Under the pieces are notes generated by a model that was not told where the DNA came from, ran no database searches, and saw only the letters and a list, made by a program, of their open reading frames with translations. Shown here piece by piece: positions 1-7,925 of a stretch of 39,770 nt of DNA (the first letter of the stretch is position 1; the number at the start of each line of letters is the position of its first letter). A program made the position numbers and the translations under genes. The stretch spans positions 1 to 39,770 of the forward strand of contig NZ_ARZY01000041.1 of NCBI RefSeq assembly GCF_000568405.1, read 5' to 3'. This DNA comes from Catenovulum agarivorans DS-2 (GTDB lineage: Bacteria > Pseudomonadota > Gammaproteobacteria > Enterobacterales > Alteromonadaceae).

Positions 1-60
1 TTAACTACTTGGCTTTTGTCTGTGTTAACCATCTCGCGTTTCCAGCTGGGCAAGCGCAAG

Positions 61-289
61 TTAAGTTTGTTTTATTGAATATTTGGCGGTTGTTAAGCTG
101 TTTGCTTGTTGTATTTTAGTGAGTGTGTTTTGCAGTTGCTTGATGGCCGGTTGTAAGGTTTGTTGTTCACCAACTGAGCCCCAAGCTTGTGCTTTGTGTG
201 CGGCGATAATACGTTTACTGGCTTTGCGCTTGGAAATCAACGGCGATAAATTGGTTTTGGTGTGAATAGTCTGGCTTGTAGTTGGCCAT
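61..289 (-). pseudogene. IS1182-family-like transposase 5' remnant
   Basis: Reading leftward from an ATG at 289, the first ~19 codons give MANYKPDYSHQNQFIAVDF, which resembles the N-terminus of IS1182-family (DUF772-type) transposases as I remember them. The frame then hits a stop after about 25 codons. A shifted frame from about codon 20 stays open to a TAA at 61-63, but its residues are not recognisable as the next part of the transposase. I infer a decayed insertion-sequence end with a deletion or frameshift. No terminal inverted repeat could be identified. The identification rests on the N-terminal similarity only. Confidence 0.45.
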
Positions 290-434
290 GATTATGAGGT
301 GTTGGTGAATAAGTGTTATTAGATCATATGGGGTCTGGCAACTCAATGTTTCTTTTGGGCAAATTACAGATTAAACTGATTTAATTTATTAAAGCTTAGA
401 TTGGAGTTTTTCTACAGTCTCGTTTTATATTTTT

Positions 435-704
435 CTAATGATCGTCGTAATGTCCACCAATGGCGAAAATATAAATATATTCATCATCGAATTTATAGAT
501 TAACCGATCTTTTTGTGAAATCCGCTTTGACCATAGTCCTGATAAGTTATGTTTTAATGGCTCAGGCTTTCCTAACCCTGAACTAGGATCGGCACGCAGC
601 ATTTCTATAAGTATTTTGCATAAAGCTTTATGTAATTTTTTATCTTTTTCTCTCAATTGCTCGTAGGTGAGCCACGTTTTACCCTCAAAGATTAGTGATC
701 TCAT
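435..704 (-). CDS. yoeB: YoeB-type toxin, mRNA interferase
   Basis: An 89-residue RelE-superfamily toxin. YoeB cleaves mRNA in the ribosomal A site and is neutralised by YefM. The central block GKPEPLKHNLSGLWSKRI is the family hallmark. The catalytic Glu (in KPEPL), Arg (in KDRLIY) and the C-terminal His-Tyr (GGHYDDH) expected from E. coli YoeB are all present, so the toxin looks intact. It is slightly longer than the E. coli protein (84 residues) because of a few extra C-terminal residues. Its start lies inside the end of the antitoxin gene (20-bp overlap), the usual coupled arrangement. Confidence 0.93.
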   Translation of the reverse strand: MRSLIFEGKTWLTYEQLREKDKKLHKALCKILIEMLRADPSSGLGKPEPLKHNLSGLWSKRISQKDRLIYKFDDEYIYIFAIGGHYDDH

Positions 705-957
705 CTAATTGCTCTTGTGTTGGTTTATAGCCTTTATTGTTTGTATGCGTTTTCATTGAGTCGGCAATTTGTTGCATTAAGCTGTTACTTTGCAATACAT
801 GCAAAGTTTCTTGCTCTCGCTCCCAATCATCAGCACTCATCACAATAAAGTCGTCACCTGCACGTCTTGTTACTTTTAAAGGTTCATGATCGCTGACGGT
901 TTGTTCAACATATGATTTTAAGTTGTCTCTAAATTGGTTTACGCTTATGCTGTTCAT
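685..957 (-). CDS. yefM: YefM-type antitoxin
   Basis: A 90-residue Phd/YefM-family antitoxin that binds and inhibits YoeB and represses its own promoter. The N-terminal DNA-binding fold is seen as MNSISVNQFRDNLKSYV, followed by the family segment EPLKVTRRAGDDFIVMSADD. The C-terminal part is charged and probably disordered, to wrap the toxin. The open frame continues upstream to 1032, but the conserved N-terminus begins at the ATG at 957 and the upstream codons overlap the operator-like palindromes, so 957 is chosen. It is the first gene of the yefM-yoeB operon. Confidence 0.93.
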   Translation of the reverse strand: MNSISVNQFRDNLKSYVEQTVSDHEPLKVTRRAGDDFIVMSADDWEREQETLHVLQSNSLMQQIADSMKTHTNNKGYKPTQEQLDEITNL

Positions 958-973
958 AGTTAATTCACTTTTA

Positions 974-1001
974 TGTACGGTAATGTCGTACATTGTAGTA
1001 C
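974..1001 (-). promoter_or_regulatory. Operator-like palindromes upstream of yefM
   Basis: The arms TGTAC (974-978) and GTACA (988-992) form an inverted repeat, and another GTAC lies at 998-1001. YefM/YoeB complexes are known to autoregulate through palindromes with a TGTACA core just upstream of yefM, so this is the expected operator. The assignment is by position and motif only. Confidence 0.55.
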
Positions 1002-1035
1002 AAAAAATATAACAAGCCAATTCAAAGGACAAAAA

Positions 1036-1105
1036 ACAGGCGGTTTTGCTCCTTCGTTGCTTATTTTAGCCAAGTCTTTATGCGCCGCTCATGGCAGGCG
1101 TTAGC
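1036..1105. other. Weak attC-like (integron recombination site) sequence
   Basis: The right end GGCAGGCGTTAG (1093-1104) looks like the R' end of an integron attC site. On the left, AACAGGCGG (1036-1044) offers AAC plus GCGG, which can pair with CCGC at 1084-1087. The full 7-bp R'' complement is missing, so the site would be degenerate. Two toxin-antitoxin modules nearby fit an old cassette array, but no integrase is in the window. Low confidence. Confidence 0.22.
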
Positions 1106-1198
1106 CTTAACACGACGAACTAACTTTCATTGAGAGCGTTAATGAATAGAGCAATATCATTCTTACAAAGTGCTTCAAGTGGCAGAGCGGTGCTAATC

Positions 1199-1398
1199 TG
1201 TAATGGTCAACTTTTCCTATAGAAATTCTAAGCGGCATTTTTCATTTCAATATATTAACGCTGAAGCTCAAACGAAAACTGGTTGGTATCCAAAATTATT
1301 TTTGCCTACCAGATAACAGTCAAAGCATTAGCAGGATATATAACTTTGTACTGCACAGCTTATACACATGGCTAAACAGGCGCAGCCAAAGACATAGT
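1199..1398 (+). repeat. Direct repeat copy A (group II intron maturase fragment)
   Basis: This 200-bp stretch recurs at 2273-2471 in the same orientation, with roughly 15 differences and one single-base deletion counted by eye. Both copies start at TGTAATGGTCAAC and stay alike up to GACATAGT. Copy A continues into the rest of the intron, while copy B switches to unrelated sequence. The pair brackets higBA. Confidence 0.9.
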
Positions 1399-1518
1399 TT
1401 TAACTGGCGTGGGTTTAAAGATATGCTAGGATATATTTCAAATAAAACCACTACGGGTCAGCAAACGCGTGATTACAGTAGATTGGTATTAGGGGCTTGT
1501 GATTTACACGGGCAGTGA
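1204..1518 (+). pseudogene. Group II intron reverse transcriptase/maturase, 3' remnant
   Basis: One frame is open from 1204 to a TGA at 1516-1518. From about 1261 it encodes the C-terminal maturase (X) domain of LtrA-type intron-encoded proteins: KLVGIQNYF, then a loop, then YTWLNRRSQRHSFNWRGF, the last matching the WLNRRSQRxSxNWxGF signature. The reverse transcriptase domain and the start codon are missing, so no functional protein is made. The intron's RNA 3' end follows directly downstream, as expected. A second, more decayed copy lies beyond higBA. Confidence 0.85.
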
Positions 1519-1528
1519 TTTTAACGAA

Positions 1529-1606
1529 GAGCCGGATGCGGTGTTATTTTTAACATTAGGGCACGTCCGGATCTGTATGGGGCGGCTCAGTAATGGGTCG
1601 TTCTAC
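1529..1606 (+). ncRNA. Group II intron 3' end: domains V and VI
   Basis: Domain V: GAGCCGGA (1529-1536) pairs with TCCGGATC (1566-1573) with one mismatch, TGC pairs with GCA (1561-1563), and the expected two-base CG bulge separates the helices. The apical part is longer than the usual ~34-nt domain V. Domain VI: GGGGCGGCTCA (1579-1589) and TGGGTCGTTCT (1594-1604) pair throughout if G-U pairs are allowed, closed by a GTAA tetraloop. The intron 3' end should fall a few bases after 1604. It lies 10 bases after the maturase stop codon. The intron is 5'-truncated and cannot self-splice. Confidence 0.75.
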
Positions 1607-1666
1607 CATGACTACGTCTGAATATTCCTCTAGCTTTTTGTCACCTTAAGGGTTACACTTATCCTA

Positions 1667-1945
1667 ATGATAAAGAGTTTCATTCATAAAGGCCTAGAAA
1701 AGTTTTATGCGACCGGTAAAACTGCCGGAATACAAAAAAAGCATGAAAAGAAAATTCGTTTAATTTTGGCTAACTTAGATCAGGCCGAAATACCTGACGA
1801 TATGGACTTGCCGGGCTTATTTATGCATAAACTTAAAGGCGATAGAAAAGATATATGGTCTGTTCGAGTAAGTGGTAACTGGCGAATTACATACCGCTTT
1901 ACCGGACGGGATGTTGAAATAGTAAATTATGAGGATTATCACTAA
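1667..1945 (+). CDS. higB: HigB-type toxin, mRNA interferase
   Basis: A 92-residue RelE-superfamily toxin of the HigB (plasmid-maintenance killer) type, which cuts mRNA on translating ribosomes. Family features are the N-terminal [13 protein letters not shown], the [32 protein letters not shown] core and the C-terminal [10 protein letters not shown]. It precedes its antitoxin, the inverted toxin-first order typical of higBA, and the stop overlaps the higA start by one base (TAATG). Appears intact. Its upstream promoter would lie just after the group II intron remnant. Confidence 0.92.
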   Translation: MIKSFIHKGLEKFYATGKTAGIQKKHEKKIRLILANLDQAEIPDDMDLPGLFMHKLKGDRKDIWSVRVSGNWRITYRFTGRDVEIVNYEDYH

Positions 1946-2241
1946 TGTCTATGCATAATCCAGCTCATCCAGGCGAGATTCTTAAAGAATTGGTCATTGA
2001 GCCTATGGGAGTCACGATAACTGATGTAGCTAAACATTTAGATGTTAGTCGTAAGACGCTATCGAAAGTGTTAAACGCTAAAGGCTCAATTACTCCAGAG
2101 ATGGCGGTTAGATTGGAGCTTGTTTTTGGAAAGCCCTCTGCCGATCATTGGTTAAGGCTTCAGAATGCATTTGATCTTTGGCAAATGAGGCAAGCCCAAA
2201 GCACCTTACATGTATCTCCATATAACTTGCAATTGGCGTAG
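1945..2241 (+). CDS. higA: HigA-type antitoxin, XRE-family HTH
   Basis: A 98-residue HigA antitoxin. It begins with the family signature [18 protein letters not shown] and carries a helix-turn-helix at about residues 24-60 ([20 protein letters not shown]). The C-terminal part NAFDLWQ is also typical. It neutralises HigB and represses the higBA promoter. Translation is coupled to higB by the one-base overlap. The module is flanked on both sides by direct repeats from a group II intron. Confidence 0.93.
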   Translation: MSMHNPAHPGEILKELVIEPMGVTITDVAKHLDVSRKTLSKVLNAKGSITPEMAVRLELVFGKPSADHWLRLQNAFDLWQMRQAQSTLHVSPYNLQLA

Positions 2242-2272
2242 TAGACGTATAATCGGGTAGCCGAGGGTATCT

Positions 2273-2471
2273 TGTAATGGTCAACTTTTGCTGTAGAAAT
2301 TCTAAGCGGCATTTTTCATTTCAATATATTAATGCTGAAGCTCAAACGAAAATGGTTGCTATCCAAAATTATTTTGGCCTACCAGATATTAGTAAAAGCA
2401 TCAGCAGGATATATAACTTTGTGCTGCACAGCTTTTACAAATGACTAAACAGGCTCAGCCAAAGACATAGT
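2273..2471 (+). pseudogene. Direct repeat copy B: decayed group II intron maturase fragment
   Basis: The second copy of the 200-bp repeat. A one-base deletion near 2352 shifts the frame. Past it, the maturase text can be read again (NYFGLPDISKSISRIYNF), then an in-frame TGA replaces the Trp of WLNRRSQR. The fragment ends abruptly after GACATAGT at 2471, without intron domains V and VI. The following bases belong to a short yoeB-like stretch and then the EAL gene end. Confidence 0.8.
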
Positions 2472-2487
2472 CCTGATAAGTTAATGT

Positions 2488-3678
2488 TCAGGCAATGGCC
2501 TTTTGCCATTTTTTTATCCATTCTATCAATTGTGCTGCAGGCATTGGTTTTGCGATATAGTAGCCTTGTAAAATGTCAGCGTTTAGATAACACGCCATAT
2601 TCCAATGTTCAATACTTTCAATGCCTTCTAAAACAATCGACATGTTTAAACGTTTTGCCATACTGGTCATTGACTCAAGTGTGGCGCGGGCACTTTCGTC
2701 GGTTGTTGCTTGTTGGACAAATGTTTTATCTATTTTCATTTCCGAAAAAGGTAAATCTATTAGTCGTTCAACTGATGAATAGCCCGTGCCAAAATCGTCT
2801 ATGGATAGTTTCACTCCGCGCATTGATAATCGGGCTAATACTTCTAGCATATCTGCTTGTTGTTCAATTACGCTTGATTCGGTGATTTCTAACACAAGGT
2901 TTGTTGGTGGCAATTGGTAACAGTTAAGTAGTTCAAAAATCATATCTGGTAGGTGCTTTTCTACCAACAGGGTGGCTGAAATATTCAGTGATACACTTAA
3001 GCTTATTCCGTCGTCTCGCAAACTCGATATTTGTTTGAGCACTTGATCAAGTTGTTTGTATGTTAGGTCTTTAATCAGTGAGTTGTGTTCTAATTCCATT
3101 ATAAAGCTGTCCGGAAAAACCAGCCCTTTGGTTGGATGGTTTAACCGCGCAAGTGCTTCAATGCCCACAAGCTTTTTGGTTTTATTGCAAATTAATGGTT
3201 GGTAGTGTAAATCGAATTGGTGTTGGTCTAATGCTCGAATCAGTTCATATATTTTAAGCTTTTCTACATTGGCTCTGTGCGTTGGCTGTTTTTGCTGGGC
3301 CGCTTTTTTTATCATGCTAACAACTGCATGCTCGGTTATAGGCTTAGCAATACTTCCGACTAAGTCAAGTTTGCATGCTCGGGCTAGTTGTTCTACCGAT
3401 TTAATGGTTTTTACTGACATTGAGCTAACTATAACCAAACGGCCTTTAAAATTTTTGCTTTGTAGTAGTCGGATAAATTCAACACCGTCTATATTGGGTA
3501 AATTTAGGTCACTAAAAATGATGTCTACAAGGTTATTTTCTACATAATTTAGGGCTTGGTTGGCATCAGAAAAGGCGTTAACTTGAGCAATACCAGCACT
3601 TTTTAACACTTGGATCATTAAAGCTGTAATAGAGGGGCTATCGTCTAATATCACGGCGTTCCATTGCAATTTGCTCAT
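2488..3678 (-). CDS. Response regulator with EAL c-di-GMP phosphodiesterase domain
   Basis: A 396-residue cytoplasmic protein. Residues ~5-125 are a receiver domain: acidic pair DD in LDDSPS, phospho-acceptor D57 in FSDLNLP, conserved S/T in VSSM and Lys in SIAKP. Residues ~145-390 are an EAL domain: E174 in GIEALARL, Asn in SLNIS, Glu in LEITESS, IDDFGTGYSS, Lys in KIDKTF, EGIES and QGYYIAKP. All catalytic positions look intact, so it should hydrolyse c-di-GMP under control of an unknown histidine kinase. The start has a good ribosome site (AAGGAG). It diverges from the GGDEF gene next door, which suggests opposing control of one c-di-GMP pool. Confidence 0.92.
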   Translation of the reverse strand: MSKLQWNAVILDDSPSITALMIQVLKSAGIAQVNAFSDANQALNYVENNLVDIIFSDLNLPNIDGVEFIRLLQSKNFKGRLVIVSSMSVKTIKSVEQLARACKLDLVGSIAKPITEHAVVSMIKKAAQQKQPTHRANVEKLKIYELIRALDQHQFDLHYQPLICNKTKKLVGIEALARLNHPTKGLVFPDSFIMELEHNSLIKDLTYKQLDQVLKQISSLRDDGISLSVSLNISATLLVEKHLPDMIFELLNCYQLPPTNLVLEITESSVIEQQADMLEVLARLSMRGVKLSIDDFGTGYSSVERLIDLPFSEMKIDKTFVQQATTDESARATLESMTSMAKRLNMSIVLEGIESIEHWNMACYLNADILQGYYIAKPMPAAQLIEWIKKWQKAIA

Positions 3679-3842
3679 CGCGTCACTCCTTGTGTTTTAG
3701 TCATCTATAGTTTAGCTGTTTTTTTAGCCGCGACAAGTGCTATTTAACGGATGTGACTTAGTCGTCTGGTTTAGTTTGTTAGCGGCCTAGTTGCTGTTAT
3801 CATTACGGACCATAACTTGTGAATAAGCATATTTAAATAATA

Positions 3843-5279
3843 ATGAACACTAAAAATAGGGCATTAACCCTAGTATCAATTTTTTTACTTGTTGGGTTTG
3901 TTGCGGTAAGTGCCTTGAGTTATTGGTCGGCTAGGCAGTCGTTATCTGAACAAGTTATATCTGAGGTGGTTCCGTTAACAGGTGTCAGTATATATTCGAA
4001 AATTAAAGAAAGATTAATGGCACCTATTCAGATTTCTGCACTGATGGCTCAAGACACTTTTGTGCATGACTGGGTGAATGAAGGCGAGTTGCAGCCGTCG
4101 AGAATGCAGCGTTATCTAGCCGAAATTCAGCAGCGAAACAATGCGGTAACCAGTTTTTTTGTTTCTGATAAAACCTTAAATTATTATCACCCGAATGGCG
4201 TGTTAAAACAGGTTGATAAATCTCATCCGCAAGATAAGTGGTATTTCGCAGTTAAGCAAAGTAAACAAGATTATGTGGTTAATATTGATTTAGATACGCG
4301 CGATTTACAGTCGTTTACTGTATTTATCAATTACAAGGTGGTGGATTCTGACGGTCAATATTTGGGCGCTATTGGTATTGGTTTGTCGGTTGATTCTGTT
4401 ACCCAGTTATTAGATGAAAATAACCCGCATCAGCAATTTTTTATTTTCTTTGCTGACAAACAAGGTGAGGTGATGCTCAAGGGGCAAAACGTAATCGCTA
4501 ATCCTATCAATCACATGTCTGACATTACCGGCTTAGCGCAGCATCAACAGGCATTGTTGAGTCGCGAAAAAATGGTCATGCAGTTTAATTTGAACGGCCA
4601 AATTGCCCATATTAACAGCCGGTATATTCCAGAACTTGGTTGGTATTTAATGATAATGCATACAGAAAAACCATGGGATAGCCGTATTGTTAAACCGTTA
4701 TTGTTTAACTTGTTAATTGGTTTTAGCGTGTCAATATTAGTCATTGCTGTGGTGTTTTATACGTTAAAACGCTACCAACGCGAGTTAGAGAAAATGGCCG
4801 TAACCGATAAATTAACTGGGGTGGCGAATCGGCACGGGTTTGAGCATATAGTCAAGCGCATGTTTGCCAACGCTAAAACAAAACCTGTCTGCTCTGCAAT
4901 TTTGTTTGATTTAGATGACTTCAAACAAATTAACGATAGTTACACGCATTTGGCTGGCGATAGGGTAATTTGTGATGCGGTTGCTTTGGTAGAGGATGTT
5001 TATGGTCGTGTTGATACGTTAGCAAGGTGGGGTGGGGAAGAGTTTATTCTCGTATTGCCCAACGTAAATTTACCGCAGGCATTAAAGATAGCAGAAGATA
5101 TACGGCAGAAGTTTGCCAATAGTCGCAGTCTATTTAATCAACAGTCTATTACATTTACTGCAAGTTTTGGCGTGGTACAGCAGCAGCCGGGTGAAGATCT
5201 TGATAGGTTTTTACTTAGGTTAGATCAAGCCCTGTATCAAGCTAAACAGTCAGGTAAAAATGTTGTTTATTCACAGTAG
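3843..5279 (+). CDS. Membrane Cache-GGDEF diguanylate cyclase
   Basis: A 478-residue inner-membrane protein. A transmembrane helix at ~8-28 is followed by a periplasmic Cache-like sensor domain (~35-275), a second helix at ~283-305 and a GGDEF domain (~315-478). The active-site motif is WGGEEF (about residues 395-400), an active variant of GGDEF, with [10 protein letters not shown] and [11 protein letters not shown] upstream. The usual inhibitory RxxD site is GRVD here, so the Arg is replaced by Gly and product feedback inhibition may be lost. It should make c-di-GMP in response to a periplasmic ligand. Its 3' end overlaps the convergent hybrid kinase gene by 13 bp. Confidence 0.92.
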   Translation: MNTKNRALTLVSIFLLVGFVAVSALSYWSARQSLSEQVISEVVPLTGVSIYSKIKERLMAPIQISALMAQDTFVHDWVNEGELQPSRMQRYLAEIQQRNNAVTSFFVSDKTLNYYHPNGVLKQVDKSHPQDKWYFAVKQSKQDYVVNIDLDTRDLQSFTVFINYKVVDSDGQYLGAIGIGLSVDSVTQLLDENNPHQQFFIFFADKQGEVMLKGQNVIANPINHMSDITGLAQHQQALLSREKMVMQFNLNGQIAHINSRYIPELGWYLMIMHTEKPWDSRIVKPLLFNLLIGFSVSILVIAVVFYTLKRYQRELEKMAVTDKLTGVANRHGFEHIVKRMFANAKTKPVCSAILFDLDDFKQINDSYTHLAGDRVICDAVALVEDVYGRVDTLARWGGEEFILVLPNVNLPQALKIAEDIRQKFANSRSLFNQQSITFTASFGVVQQQPGEDLDRFLLRLDQALYQAKQSGKNVVYSQ

Positions 5280-7783
5280 TGGTCGATGCATTTTTGTAAT
5301 TCTGAAAAGTTAAAAGGTTTAGTGACATATGCATCCATACCTGCGTCTAAACATCTTTTTTCATTTTGACTGGTTACATCTGCGGTTAATGCGATGATGG
5401 GCGTGGGTTTACAGTTTGTTGTTTGTTCAATCGCTCTAATTTCATGGGTTGCGGTGTAACCGTCGATGCCTGGCAACATGCAGTCCATTAAAATCAGCAA
5501 ATAACGTTCAGGTTGGTACATTTTTACCGCTTGTTCGCCATCTTGCGCCCACTCAACAGTGTAACCTTGGCTCGTTAGGTATTGTTCGGCGACTAAATAG
5601 TTTATGTCATTGTCTTCCACTATTAAAATATCTTTGTTGTTTGTGGGCTGAGGTGGCTGCTCGTCAGTTATATCTGGTGTTTCTGTTTCGTGTTCATATC
5701 CTTCAATGCTCAAGCACAAAGATTGCAGTAGCTTTTTACCGAGAATGGGCTTTTGAATATGTAATACGTTAAGCTCTTGGCACTCGGAATATACTTCCTC
5801 AGAGTCGACTGAGGTTATAAGGATTGCATGACAGTGCGCTGGTAAGCGTTCTTTTATTTTTCGGTATAAAGATAACCCGTCTAGTTCGGGCATGGCGTAA
5901 TCTAACAGTAAAAAGTCGCAATCGATATGACTTTGTTGTTCTAACCAACTGAGTAGTTCAACTGGCGCAACAAAATTATGATGTTGAATATGCCACTGGT
6001 CGCAAAAACCATTTAATACTCTATGGTTTTCCGCTATATCATCAATAATTATCGCGGTTGTATTGTGTAAAGCTTCGGGTGCGATATGGTGGTGAGCTTG
6101 TTGTTCAACGGGTAACTCTAGTTCAAAATAAAATGTACTACCTTTATCTTTTTCGGAAGTAACGTGTAAACGCCCTCCCATCAAGGTAACCAATTTTTGA
6201 CACAAGGCTAAACCTAAGCCTGTGCCACCATATTTTCGAGTTGTTGAGCTGTCTGCTTGCTCAAATGCGCTAAAAATATTTTGTTGCTGTTCGCTTGTTA
6301 AGCCTATACCTGTATCTGTTACGCTAAATTTAATCTGTGCGTGTTGCTCTGTGCTTTGTGGTAGTACTTTGGCGCTAACTGTTACACAACCAGATTCGGT
6401 AAATTTGATTGCGTTAGAGATGAGGTTACCCAATACTTGGCCAATGCGAATATCATCTGCCAATACTTGCATATTGGCTATTTCAGATGCATCAATAATG
6501 ATTTCTATACCTTTTTTAGTTGCGTTGGCTCGGTGTGCCAAAACAATATCTGCAACAATGTCTTGCAATTCGGTTAGACTGGGGTGAATTTCTAATTTGC
6601 GTGCTTCTATCTTAGAAAAATCGAGAATGTCGTTAATAATGCCCATTAACAAACGACCTGAGTTTTCAATGGTCTTTAGTTTGTCCTTCTGCTCTTGGTT
6701 GAGCTTGCTAGACGCCAGCAATTGCGCCATACCTAATACGCCGTTTAGAGGTGTACGAATTTCGTGGCTCATATTGGCCAGAAATTCGCTCTTGGCATGG
6801 CTTGCCTGCTCTGCTTGTTGTTTGGCTTTGATAACTTGATTATGCTGGCGCTCTATCATCTGCGACAGCTTTTTTGAAAAGACCACAGCACCACTTCCGA
6901 ACAATACTATGCTAATGAGCGTTATTACTAATACGTAAAGTGTGAGTTCTGATATATTTTGATTGATCACTGTTGTTGGAATCAGCCCAACAAATTTCCA
7001 TCCCAAATAGGGAGATTTATATTCAACTGCAAAATAGCTTTGGTCAGCTGAAATGGTATTTTCCATGTATTCAAAAACGTTGTTTGGGTTGCGAGTATCT
7101 GCCAATATTCTGCCAGTATGCTCAATAACAACAAGCTCTCCTTGTTCGCCAAACTCCGCTTTCGATAGCATTTTAGTAAAGTCGTCTAGTGTTATGTCGA
7201 GCCCAATTACCCCTACATCATTATTTTGACTATCCTTAATTAAACGAACCGTTGAAATAAGCATGGTGTTATCGGCCGCCCAATAATATGCCGGTGCTCG
7301 AATAATTTGCCCATTGGCCTGTTTCGCTGAGGTATACCATGGGCGGGTACGTGGGTCATAGTTGTCTGTTGTTGGGCCTTCAGGCCATTGAACATAGCCC
7401 CCTTGTTCAGTCCCGAAGTAGAGGTAGTTTAAATTTGGGTAGTGTTGGGCAATTTGGCTGAATTTATCAAACAATTGCTGTTCTTTAGGGTTACTTGCGC
7501 TTGGCTGCATTTGAGTGGCAGCTAAGTGCATATAGCTGCTGACATATTCAGCATTCTTAATAAACTCAGGTTGAGTACTAATGAGGCTAAGTTGATTTTC
7601 ATAAAGTTTGAACATCAAGGTAATAGCATTGTCGATTTGGCGAACCTCACCGTAAAATCGGCTTTCAAAAGCATTTTTGGCGTGAGTTCTAACTTCTGAA
7701 ATGGTGAAAACGAAGTTTGCAAATAAAGGGATGGTGACGGCACATAAAAATGCCAATACTAATTTTACCCGTAACTGTTGCAT
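5267..7783 (-). CDS. Cache-domain hybrid sensor histidine kinase with two receiver domains
   Basis: An 838-residue inner-membrane sensor. Order: helix ~8-30, periplasmic double-Cache domain ~35-275 with the RPWY...A and later Y and D positions that resemble the amino-acid-binding dCache motif, helix ~278-302, HisKA with H340 in [11 protein letters not shown], HATPase with [16 protein letters not shown] and GTGLGLALC, a receiver with D628 (LLLDYAMP), and a second receiver with D767 (LMDCMLPG) and Lys in VTKPF. There is no HPt domain in the protein, so a separate phosphotransfer protein must be elsewhere. The REC-EAL protein nearby is a possible final target (inference). Confidence 0.92.
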   Translation of the reverse strand: MQQLRVKLVLAFLCAVTIPLFANFVFTISEVRTHAKNAFESRFYGEVRQIDNAITLMFKLYENQLSLISTQPEFIKNAEYVSSYMHLAATQMQPSASNPKEQQLFDKFSQIAQHYPNLNYLYFGTEQGGYVQWPEGPTTDNYDPRTRPWYTSAKQANGQIIRAPAYYWAADNTMLISTVRLIKDSQNNDVGVIGLDITLDDFTKMLSKAEFGEQGELVVIEHTGRILADTRNPNNVFEYMENTISADQSYFAVEYKSPYLGWKFVGLIPTTVINQNISELTLYVLVITLISIVLFGSGAVVFSKKLSQMIERQHNQVIKAKQQAEQASHAKSEFLANMSHEIRTPLNGVLGMAQLLASSKLNQEQKDKLKTIENSGRLLMGIINDILDFSKIEARKLEIHPSLTELQDIVADIVLAHRANATKKGIEIIIDASEIANMQVLADDIRIGQVLGNLISNAIKFTESGCVTVSAKVLPQSTEQHAQIKFSVTDTGIGLTSEQQQNIFSAFEQADSSTTRKYGGTGLGLALCQKLVTLMGGRLHVTSEKDKGSTFYFELELPVEQQAHHHIAPEALHNTTAIIIDDIAENHRVLNGFCDQWHIQHHNFVAPVELLSWLEQQSHIDCDFLLLDYAMPELDGLSLYRKIKERLPAHCHAILITSVDSEEVYSECQELNVLHIQKPILGKKLLQSLCLSIEGYEHETETPDITDEQPPQPTNNKDILIVEDNDINYLVAEQYLTSQGYTVEWAQDGEQAVKMYQPERYLLILMDCMLPGIDGYTATHEIRAIEQTTNCKPTPIIALTADVTSQNEKRCLDAGMDAYVTKPFNFSELQKCIDHYCE

Positions 7784-7925
7784 TATGACCTTAGATCAAC
7801 ACAATACTTTGAATGTTTATAACTATAGCCACCTGTTTCGCTCAGTGCCATTTTATTCGAGTGGTTTAGTGGAAAAGTTTAAGAATAAACTATACTTAGT
7901 CCACTGTTTGTAATTGGCGTTATTT

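Noticed and set aside
1-60. A minus-strand frame from an ATG at 32 running out of the window
   Set aside because: Only about ten codons are visible (MVNTDKSQVV), too short to call a gene.
83-265. A 60-codon plus-strand open frame rich in Cys and Leu
   Set aside because: It lies antisense to the transposase-like remnant, has no ribosome site and no recognisable domain; the Cys-rich text reflects the other strand.
1105-1198. A short minus-strand frame ending FINALNES before the attC-like site
   Set aside because: It reads like a C-terminal fragment but matches no family I recognise and has no start in the window.
2484-2885. A 133-codon plus-strand frame with hydrophobic stretches
   Set aside because: It is antisense to the well-supported EAL domain coding frame.
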